A stretch of 64,000 bases of DNA from Bufo bufo (taxonomy: Eukaryota; Chordata; Amphibia; Anura; Bufonidae): the NCBI RefSeq assembly GCF_905171765.1, contig NC_053390.1, positions 140,091,468 to 140,155,467 on the forward strand, given 5' to 3'. The translations under genes and the position numbers were made by a program. Below are positions 56,546 through 64,000 of the stretch, in pieces; the first letter of the stretch is position 1, and the number at the start of each line of letters is the position of its first letter. The notes beneath the pieces were generated by a model. That model searched no databases. It worked only from the letters and a program-made list of their open reading frames with translations, and had not been told where the DNA came from.

Positions 56546-57830
56546 CTGTCATGTTCTAGCGAGGGTCCTACCGACCCCTAAAACATATCTCAGGCAAACA
56601 AACACAAGGAAAGCAATCAGACAAGGCAAAGACTAACACAAATTCTTTATTCACATAGATCTAGACATGGCAGGAAACTGGACCAGCAGGTAAAGGACCA
56701 GTGGCAGGTAATAACACTGGACCAAGTGCACTGGTTTGACTTGGGGCCAAACACAGAGAGCAGAGACTCAATGAGCCCCATTCTTCACAGAGCCCCTTAT
56801 GGTGGGGATGAACTTAGCCGAGGGTTCACTGGTCGCACCTCCAGGATGGTCCCGGTGCACTTGGCCACTTACCTGCAGAGACTGACTGTGCAAGCACCAG
56901 CAGTCAACATAAGGACTGGAACCCAGGCACACGAACTGGAACCCAAACATAACCACACAGGACACTGTTCAGACAAGACAAATGGGAACCAGAACACAAG
57001 CAGAGGCCTGGACCCCATGCGGAACTGATGCATGGCGGTTACAGGCAGAGCTGCACAGACAGGCAGATGGCTGGACTCCATGTGGAATGACACATGGTGG
57101 TCATAGAAAGAGCTGCACAAACTGGGAGAGAACCGGATGCCTCGAACCAATGCAGAAGGAATGTATGGCGGTCACAGGCAAGACAAGCAGATGCCTGGAC
57201 CCCATGCGGAACGACACATGGTGATCATAGACAGAGCTGCACAAACTAGACTAGATGTCCTCCAGTGCATGGGCGAACTGACAGAGCTGCACACAAGACA
57301 TAGAACTGGACTAGCAGATGCCCGTTCCTCATTTGGAGTTAGTCCATGGGCGAACATATAGCTGCACCACAAGACATAGAACCAAACTAGCAGAGGCCTG
57401 TTCCCCATGCAGAGTTAGTCCATGGGCGAACAGACAGCTGCACGACAAGAGACAAAACCAGACAAAGGGACCTTGATGTCTCACTAGATGACCACACAAA
57501 AAGGGCAGACGGAATATCCACAGGTCAGGTGCATAGATCCTGCACCCAGCAATTTGGAGACAGACTGACCCTCAAGCCCACAGCTCATAGGTATATAAAG
57601 AGCAGGATAACGAGGTCATCTGACACCTAGCAGACACACCAAGACCAGACATTAACCCCACCAGAACGGAGACAACAGGGAGGGCAGCATGCATACACAA
57701 GTAGCAGTTCACACACAGGCTGCCGCCACTACACGTGGCCCATGGCAACCAACCTACATGGAATCCACTATAGCCAGTACGGCAGAGAGCTACTAAAGTG
57801 AGTATGTATGGCAACCTGTGACACAGTGAA
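56546..57830. other. Unassigned repeat-like segment with a degenerate minisatellite
   Basis: It begins TGTCATGTTCTAGCGAGG and ends CAACCTGTGACA, possibly short inverted TGTCA/TGACA ends. From about 57,000 to 57,470 there are six or seven copies of a 60-90-base unit with CAGAGCTGCACA, GACTAGCAGATGCC and CCATG(G/C)(G/C)(G/C)AA. It resembles an LTR of a retrotransposon, but no coding region or second LTR is present. Confidence 0.35.
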
Positions 57831-58355
57831 CTACACTGGGCCACTATCTTTTCAGAACATGAGATCTAAAGTGAAAGCTTGAAATCGTTTACCATTTTCA
57901 CAGGCAGTAAGAATTTCATTTTAAAAATATTTTTCACTATCAGCCAATACATTTTTTCAGCTCTATATTGTTAATCAATGTTATCTCACACCTGTCAGAT
58001 TCGGCACATATATTAGATTGCACATGGCTTTTGGCATATGATCTGGTAATGTTCAGTTATACAAGGATTTCGGAAGGAAGTAATTGATCCTTCTGAGAAT
58101 ATTGGAAATCTAGTACCCTTTATCTCTGAAGTGTGTCTGGGATACTTGGAAAAAAGCACTGGCAACACCATACTAGAATATTTTAAGGGAATCTTTATTC
58201 ATTGCTTGCAAAGCTATAGACATTTTTGTATGCCCTGTATACATATTCTTATAACATTCTTTTTATTTTAGGCTAAGGTAGAACTCCATATTCTTATGCT
58301 ATACAGGTATGACCTATGATTACTTTTTATTTTTTATTCTTTTCTGTTTTCTTAA

Positions 58356-60395
58356 CCGCCTCCAGACCGCCTAATGCAGGATCGCGTTCCGGAGGCGGCA
58401 GCTCCAGGCAGAGTCACGCGTATACGCGTCATCTCGCGAGACGCGAGATTTCGCTCAAAGCCGGCCCGCGCATGCGCATCGCGGGCCGGAAAAAGTTACA
58501 GGACAAGTTCATCACCAACCTGCCAGCCAATCATCGTCGCTGGCAGGTTGATGATTTTCAAAAAAACGAATCACAAGCCATCTAACACCTTATATTTATA
58601 AATATAAGGTGTTAAATGGCTTCTCTGCTCCTCTGCTGGTCCTTTTGGTCGGTTGGTTCCAGCAGAGGAGCAGACATCACAGTGAGTAGCCACCAAACAC
58701 TACACTTATCCCCAGATCACCCCCCTATCACCCCAATTAACCCCTTGATCACCCCTGTCAATCACTAGTGAAAGGGAAAAAAGTGATCAGTGTAAACTGT
58801 CACATTTTTTTTTCACTGGTATTGACTGTTAGGTTTTAGGATAGTTTAGGCCCCTTGGTTAGGTAGTTAGCGATCGTTTAGCGCCCAGCCCACCGCACCG
58901 CAGTCACTGATTCGCTGATTAGCGTATCGCTAATCAGCATTTGTACTTTTATAGTATCTGTAAGTGATCAAAACTGATCACAGTCAGATCTATAATTGTA
59001 TTAGTGTCACCTTAGTTTGCCCTCCACCCAAAACGCAGTGTTTGCCCTATCAGGCCTGATCGGTCGCCCACACGTGCGTTCACCCACGCCCGCCCCGCCG
59101 CAGTGACAAAAAAAATATTATTTTTTGATTACTGCACAATCACTTTACAAGCGCTGCGGCGATAAAAAAATCAGTTTTGATATTTTTTATCAATCGCAGC
59201 TGCCTCCGGTACTTCGCTAGCCTCCCATTTGTAAGACAGGCTTGCTTTTTTTCTTGGGTAGTCTCAGGGAATACCCCTAAATTTAGTAGTCCAAATGTCA
59301 AACAGGGGGTATTCTTCTGAAGAGGCCTACAGGATTCTGACCCAGTCGGATGAGGAATGGGAACCCTCTTCTGACAAATCTAGCGGGTCAGAATATGAAC
59401 CTGTAGAAAGCAGTGGCAGTCTGACCCAAAGTTCGGACGAGGAGGCAGAGGTCCCTGATAGCACCAGGGGTACCCGACCCCTTGTTGCTAGACCACAGGT
59501 TGCGCAGGATCCGCTTCAAGGGCAGCAGAGTGGGGCTGGCGCTGTCGGATTACGTGGTGAGGCAAACACCAGCAGCGCAGCCCTCCCTGGACCTAGTACC
59601 AGCACTGCCGTACAACATGGTGAAGTGGCGAGCACCAGAAGGGCAGTTGAAGCTGGTACGGTGGCACGTGCAATAGTTACCCCATCGCAGCCACCGCACA
59701 GACAGGCCCGTAGAGCCCCTAGAGTCCCTGAGGTGCTGGCAAACCCTGATTGGCAGTCCCCAACTTCAGCCGCACCATTAGTTTCCCCTTTCACCGCCCA
59801 GTCTGGAGTTCGGGTTGAGACAGCTCAGATCGGTTCGGCACTGGGATTTTTTGAGCTGTTCTTGACTGCGGAGCTCTTGTACTTAGTCGTGGCAGAAACA
59901 GATCGGTATGCCACTCAATTTATAGCCGCCAACCCGGGAAGCTATTATGCCCAGCCTTTCCGGTGGAAACCCGTCCAAGTTTCCGAATTAATGAACCCAA
60001 TTGAACCCAATTCATCACATGCCCATGTTCTCTGCTGCTATGTCCAGGGCACGATTTGAGGCCATCCTGCGTTTCCTGCACTTTAGCGACAACACCACCT
60101 CCCGTCCCAGAGGCCACCCAGCTTCTGACCGGCTCCACAAAATTTGGCCCCTCATAGACCACTTCAACAACAAATGAAAACATCTGCGTAGACGAGTCCC
60201 TTATACATTTTACCGGGCGCCTTGGCTTCAAACAATACATCCCAAGCAAGCGCGCCCAGTATGGGGTCAAATTGTATAAGATCTGTGAAAGGGCCACAGG
60301 CTATACCCACAAATTTCAGATCAGACCCTGGAGCCGGTCGGTTGCCCTGACTACCTGGGGAGCAGTGGGAAGACAGTCTGGGACTTGGTGAGACA
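58356..60395 (+). mobile_element. piggyBac-type element 2, 3' end cut off by a PLE
   Basis: TTAA at 58,352-58,355 followed by CCGCCTCCAGACCGCCTAAT, the left end. The transposase begins at 59,295. No right end is found: the similarity stops at about 60,395 where PLE sequence begins. The 5' UTR region contains inverted CATCTCGCGAGACGCGAGAT. Confidence 0.7.
59295..60390 (+). pseudogene. piggyBac transposase 2, N-terminal part, deleted and truncated
   Basis: MSNRGYSSEEAYRILTQSDE starts an acidic N-terminus (to about residue 150). The start of the transposase domain follows (FFELFLTAELLYLVVAE, TDRYATQFIAANPGSY, RWKPVQVSE). Near 59,990 an internal deletion joins ELMNP to a later part in another frame (HHMPMFSAAMSRARFEAI, LRFLHFSDNTT). 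Stops and frame changes follow, and the sequence ends before the catalytic region is complete. Confidence 0.8.
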
Positions 60396-60581
60396 AATAG
60401 TAGTGTAGAAGCAGCACTGTGCGGTCTCAGGATAATGCGTCTATGTCAATGCAGCAGCCTAACCGTAGGCCCTTGATCCATCAGGCCAAATCGTATACGT
60501 GTAGAAAAGAAGATGGCTTCGGCAGCATTCCGCAATATCAAAAATACTTTAATCGTACCTCCAGACACAGATGGCAACGAA

Positions 60582-60611
60582 CGTTTCGACTGTGTAACAG
60601 TCTTTGTCAAG
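60582..60611 (-). ncRNA. Hammerhead-like motif in the right-hand PLE (U3-A8 variant)
   Basis: Minus strand: TTGACAA plus A, a 6-bp stem II (GACTGT/ACAGTC, loop TAC), GAA, ACGT, T. Compared with CTGATGA, positions 3 and 8 change together from C-G to T-A. These two bases pair in hammerhead structures, so the change could keep the pair. GGC/GCC next to the core may form part of stem I. Confidence 0.4.
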
Positions 60612-60759
60612 CCTAATGACACAAAATCTGATAGGCATATATATACCCCCCTCATATAAAATACACACCCCGTTACATCATTAGTGCAGATCACTACACA
60701 ATAGGATACACATGTTCATACTTTAACTCACAGCTAACGACATGTCCAACGAACTCGTG

Positions 60760-61030
60760 TAGTTCTCCTCGGCGTTCCCTTATCTGTAATGCGCAGTCGC
60801 GTCTCAACCCATCTAAAACCCGGAAGTATCATACGTCGCCATGGCGCCCGGAGGCGCACGTGTCTCTAGCCAATGAGCTGCCAGAGGGCCTCACTGACGT
60901 CACAGACTGCGCGTCAACCTCGTAACACTCACCCAAGAGCGCACATCCGTGCGTCGATGGCGTGGGTCACATGAGGTACGCAGCCAGTAACAACATCGCG
61001 CAGGTACCGGCGCCATGACAACGAAGACGC
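60760..61030. promoter_or_regulatory. CpG-rich promoter-like segment of the PLE
   Basis: Dense CpGs with an ETS-type CCGGAAGT at 60,820-60,827, a CCAAT at 60,870-60,874 and a full CRE palindrome TGACGTCA at 60,895-60,902. It lies between the 3' region and the terminal motif, where a pseudo-LTR would place the promoter of a tandem copy. Comparable CpG/ETS segments are in the other two PLE insertions. Confidence 0.5.
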
Positions 61031-61367
61031 CACGATCCACGCTGCTTACTGTGGAGTAAATATGTGCTATCCGTATCCAAAATGAACTGGTTTGTGCAAC
61101 ATATAGACAACACAGATAATAGCCCGATTACAGAGGGACATCAAGCCGGACTGTACATATTCATGATCATAACAAGTATAGGGCAAAAACATATCATAGC
61201 AAGTACAGATAGCAATACAAACAGTGTATCCCATGTATACTTCACATATGGATCATCATCATAGCACTTTGACATATAAATTTGGGGACCAATCCCCCGG
61301 TGGATGCGCTACATATAGGTTAAAATCATAATGTCCCTATACTAAGAGGACAAAACAATGACACACA

Positions 61368-62886
61368 TCAATCGATGGATGAGACATTGAACTCTAGATT
61401 CAAACCAAAGGGTTGAAGGGACCTAAGGGTATGGATCCATTTAAGTTCCTTTTTCCTCAGGATTCCCTTCCTGTCCCCACCCCTTCTCAAATATCCCACG
61501 CTATCAATAGCCCGAAATCTCAATTGATTGATAGAATGTTTGCAATCAATGAAGTGTTTGGCAACCGGTTTGTCGAGTGCACCTGTTCTTATTGTACTTT
61601 TATGTTTATTAATTCTTTCCCTCAATTCCATCGTAGTCTCCCCCACATAGATCAAGCTACATGGGCACTGTATCATGTAAACCACATCTGTGGACTTACA
61701 TGTATAGTGACCCTTGATTTTGAACCGTTTACCACTATAGGGATGTGTAAAACCGTCGCCTTTCATGATGCCACCACAGTTGCAACAGGAAAGGCAAGGG
61801 AAATTACCATTCCTCATTGGTGCTAGTCTTTTCTGTCTTTCGATGTCCTTACCCCCTATATCCGCTTTCACCAATCTATCCCGTAGGTTGGGGCTCCGTT
61901 TGTATGCCATCATTGGGGGAACTGAAAATTCAGTGACTGTAGGCAATCCTTTCTGCAGGATCTGCCATTCCTGACGTAGGATGGTGGCTATATTGCCGCT
62001 ATCACTCCCAAAGATGGATACAAATGGAATTCGGGGGGTCTCATGTTTCTGTGGTTTCTTTACCAAAGTGGAACAACGTTCCATAGATGTAATCCTATGC
62101 TTGGTACGGTTAATCAATTTGGTGGGATAACCTCTCTTACTAAACTTATCGCACATCTCATCAACTCTGAATTCAAAGAGGGTGTCATCTGATACGATGC
62201 GACGTACTCTAAGTAATTGACTCCACGGAAGGGAGCTTACCATATTCTGAGGGTGACTACTGTCATACATTAACAAGGTGTTCTTGTCTGTAGGTTTTTG
62301 GAAGAGATCAGTACAGATCCTTCCATTGAGCACCTGAACTCGGACGTCAAGGAACTGCAGCTCACGGGCAGAATGCATCACGGTGAACTGCAGGTCCCGG
62401 ACCCCAGAGTTCAGGTGCGCATGGAACTCATCCAACTCGGGCACAGTCCCCGTCCAAATCAAGAAAATGTCGTCGATGTAGCGCCACCAGCACAGGACTC
62501 TCTCAAAAAATGTGGAGTGATACACCAGCCGATCCTCCACCTCCGCCATGAAGATGTTTGCGTAGGTGGGGGCCACATTGGACCCCATCGCCACACCCCG
62601 CTTTTGCTGGTAGAAGGTGTCCCCGAAGAGAAAATAATTCCTCCTCAGGACCACCTCCAGGAGGGCGAGGATCAGCCGGCGCGCCCCAGGAGAGAGCCCT
62701 GTGCCGGCCAGGGCCACATCGACGACATTTAGACCATAAGAGTGATCAATGGATGTATACAGGGATACAACATCAAAACTCACAAGCAAAAACTCCGCCG
62801 GCAAATCAAGTGAATTCAGCTTTGTCAAGAAATGGCCAGTATCACATTTGATCCGAGAGGCGTGCACTGGGGAGTTGGACGCAGTG
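61368..62886 (-). CDS. Penelope-like reverse transcriptase with GIY-YIG endonuclease (5'-truncated, open frame)
   Basis: An uninterrupted frame of about 500 codons. RT blocks in order: LLVSFDVVSLYTSI (first catalytic D), FYQQKRGVAMGSNVAPTYAN, the active site in RYIDDIFLIW, and ARELQFLDVRVQV. A thumb-like region follows (FQKPTDKNTLL, KFSKRGYP). The C-terminal endonuclease begins near GHYTCKS with VVYMIQCPCSLIYVGETT (the GIY-YIG signature) and ELRERINKHKS, and ends at 61,368. PLEs use this nuclease to prime reverse transcription at the target. The coding frame continues right of about 62,886 by chance only; that part overlaps ORF1 of the other copy in antisense. The N-terminal half of the protein is missing. 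Confidence 0.85.
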
Positions 62887-62898
62887 GTGATACACATC

Positions 62899-63729
62899 AT
62901 GGAGGGTCCCCCAGGTCCAAGTAAGAATATGGATACCTCGCCAAGACACATGTATGTATATACTGATGAGGACATACAGCGACTTATCAATGTAGATGGA
63001 TGTGATGTGACATTTTTAAGCTCCCCCTCTGTTGATATCCTGAAACGTAAAGTAGAGCAGGACCTCAAGAGATTGAATACTATGGAATTACATTTGATTA
63101 CCTTAAGGGAATATTACAAGCAACAGAGGATACCTAGGGGACTTAGATCTAATCTTCGCCCCAATTTATTCCCGACGAATGGTGATTTTTGTAAAGCCTT
63201 TGAAGCTATCAACAATCAATATTCTTTTGAATTAATGTTATTAAACATAGACTTTTTGCAGAAAGAGGTTGACAACCTGAGGAAAACCACAGCCGAGTTG
63301 GAAGTCCAGATCCAGGACCTCATGAGTGCTGAGGATTTTACAGTATACAAAGACAAGACCACACAACATATTGCACGACATAAGTTGGAAGTGGAACACG
63401 TCAAGAGAGATAAGTGGCATAGAGACTTAGATGATTACCAGTCTGGCAAAATATACAACTGGCAGTCATCTCAGCCACAAAGGTTTAATAGGCGTAGACG
63501 GGGTAAACGCTTTGATCAAGGCAGATTTGGCTTCAGCACTGGGGAATCTGATTCCGCTGACGAATCAGGTGCGTCTAATTTTTTAGGCCCAAGCAGAAAA
63601 AGAGGGGAAGGCGATATAGAAGGGGTGGTAGGAAACACCACCGATCCAACAAGAACCCTTCCCCCAATATCGATAGAGGCCCCCACCCATATCCAGGGGA
63701 GAGTAACGAGACGCGGACAGCGGAAATGA
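62899..63729 (+). CDS. PLE ORF1, coiled-coil basic protein (276 aa)
   Basis: Frame from the ATG at 62,899 (MEGPPGPSKNMDTS) to TGA at 63,729. An in-frame extension to the left is antisense to the neighbouring RT. Visible parts are a short N-terminus, a helical region at about residues 45-175 with heptad-like leucines (FLQKEVDNLRKTTAELEVQI), a basic patch (RFNRRRRGKRFDQGRFG) and an acidic, Pro/Thr-rich tail. I recognise no catalytic domain. It probably binds RNA or assembles a particle, by analogy with ORF1 proteins of non-LTR elements, but this is inference. Its stop overlaps the start of the next frame (ATGATGA). Confidence 0.7.
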   Translation: MEGPPGPSKNMDTSPRHMYVYTDEDIQRLINVDGCDVTFLSSPSVDILKRKVEQDLKRLNTMELHLITLREYYKQQRIPRGLRSNLRPNLFPTNGDFCKAFEAINNQYSFELMLLNIDFLQKEVDNLRKTTAELEVQIQDLMSAEDFTVYKDKTTQHIARHKLEVEHVKRDKWHRDLDDYQSGKIYNWQSSQPQRFNRRRRGKRFDQGRFGFSTGESDSADESGASNFLGPSRKRGEGDIEGVVGNTTDPTRTLPPISIEAPTHIQGRVTRRGQRK

Positions 63730-64000
63730 TGAACCTGGTCGTGAACATCTCTTCCTTCCAGCTTGACAAAGCACAAATTAGTGTGCTAAGCCGTGGCCTA
63801 ACATTCTGCCCTACAACATCAAGGGACTGGTTCGAGTTTGAGCTCGACTTACAAAAGTTCTTTAGACGCTTGAGACTGAAGGCTTTTTTTTCAGTTAGAA
63901 ATATTGATGTACCTATTAGTCAACTTGATGTTTCCACTGATACCTTAATGTGCAAAAACTTCGATTTACGCAATAAAAGTCACTTTACTCCACCGCAAAA
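63726..64000 (+). CDS. PLE main ORF, N-terminal part (91 codons, runs off the window)
   Basis: It starts at ATG 63,726-63,728, overlapping the TGA of ORF1 by three bases in the -1 frame. It reads MMNLVVNISSFQLDKAQ, then VLSRGLTFCPTTS, then FELDLQKFFRRLRLKAFF without a stop to base 64,000. The blocks LSRGLTFCPT and FE.DL..FFRRLRLK are typical of the region upstream of PLE reverse transcriptases. The RT and GIY-YIG domains should follow beyond the window. Confidence 0.75.
   Translation, partial: MMNLVVNISSFQLDKAQISVLSRGLTFCPTTSRDWFEFELDLQKFFRRLRLKAFFSVRNIDVPISQLDVSTDTLMCKNFDLRNKSHFTPPQ

Larger units (their letters stand above)
60396..62886 (-). mobile_element. Penelope-like element, 5'-truncated copy with 3' region (inverted to its right neighbour)
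   Basis: Read on the minus strand from about 62,886: RT and GIY-YIG frame (to 61,368), a 3' region (61,367-61,030), a CpG-rich segment with promoter-like sites (61,020-60,760), and a terminal part with the ribozyme-like motif (60,582-60,611). It truncates piggyBac 2 at its left. The right joint is head to head with another PLE of the same kind. Confidence 0.75.
62887..64000 (+). mobile_element. Penelope-like element, 5' part in plus orientation, continues past the window
   Basis: It begins close to 62,887 with ORF1 and continues into the N-terminus of the main ORF. No frame damage is visible. With its left neighbour it forms a head-to-head pair, an arrangement known for PLE insertions. Confidence 0.7.

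Noticed and set aside
62298..62851. Plus-strand frames opposite the PLE reverse transcriptase
   Set aside because: Antisense shadows of the RT frame, which has clear motifs.
1..64000. tRNA, rRNA or snRNA genes
   Set aside because: I looked for A/B boxes with cloverleaf pairing and for conserved rRNA blocks and saw none that I could support by eye.

Overview
The window looks like repeat-dense, gene-poor DNA from a vertebrate, most probably a frog or toad. I base this on the repertoire: L2-type LINEs, several BED-finger hAT elements, TTAA-flanked piggyBac elements, a Tc1-like element of DD37E type, Penelope-like elements (PLEs) with GIY-YIG endonuclease, a Helitron, a decayed gamma/epsilon-like endogenous retrovirus and many long foldback MITEs. 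The species is not determined. No complete host gene is visible. The only host-gene sequence I recognise is a 113-base match to the first coding exon of a GRK2/GRK3 kinase gene (9992-10104, minus strand).

Layout. 1-2.9 kb: hAT transposase remnant (minus) with a 75-bp minisatellite upstream of its start. 3.5-4.4 kb: small MITE, minisatellite and microsatellite. 5.8-6.8 kb: Helitron. 8-10.1 kb: L2 pieces, a 20-bp VNTR grown inside L2 coding sequence, MITE material and the GRK-like exon. 11.6-15.6 kb: MITEs, including a 441-bp foldback nested in a MITE nested in an L2. 15.7-18.9 kb: second hAT transposase (minus). 19.1-23.1 kb: retrovirus lacking gag and 5' LTR. 23.1-26.9 kb: mostly unique AT-rich DNA. 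26.9-35.1 kb: stacked foldback MITEs, with a PLE-derived composite at 30,563-32,394. 36.7-37.6 kb: three related small MITEs. About 38-45.6 kb: a third hAT element (plus), split by an apparently intact DD37E transposon and then by a second PLE composite. 45,988-51,513: a complete 5.5-kb piggyBac element with a frameshifted transposase. 52.8-56.5 kb: decayed TTAA-ended repeat. 58.4-60.4 kb: second piggyBac, cut off by a PLE. 60.4-64 kb: two PLE pieces head to head, both with long open frames, the right one running off the window.

What stands out. Five loci carry a hammerhead-ribozyme-like motif (core, hairpin, GAA, then a self-complementary ACGU or ACGCGU). Four lie in the three PLE insertions and one at 52.25 kb. 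The self-complementary stem III fits ribozymes that work as dimers. The two PLE composites have 14- and 15-bp target-site duplications and inverted terminal arms, and all three PLE loci contain a CpG-rich segment with ETS/CRE-like sites. The right-hand PLE has a separate upstream coiled-coil ORF whose stop overlaps the start of the next ORF (ATGATGA). Junctions give a relative order of insertion in several places, notably hAT, then the DD37E element, then the PLE composite.
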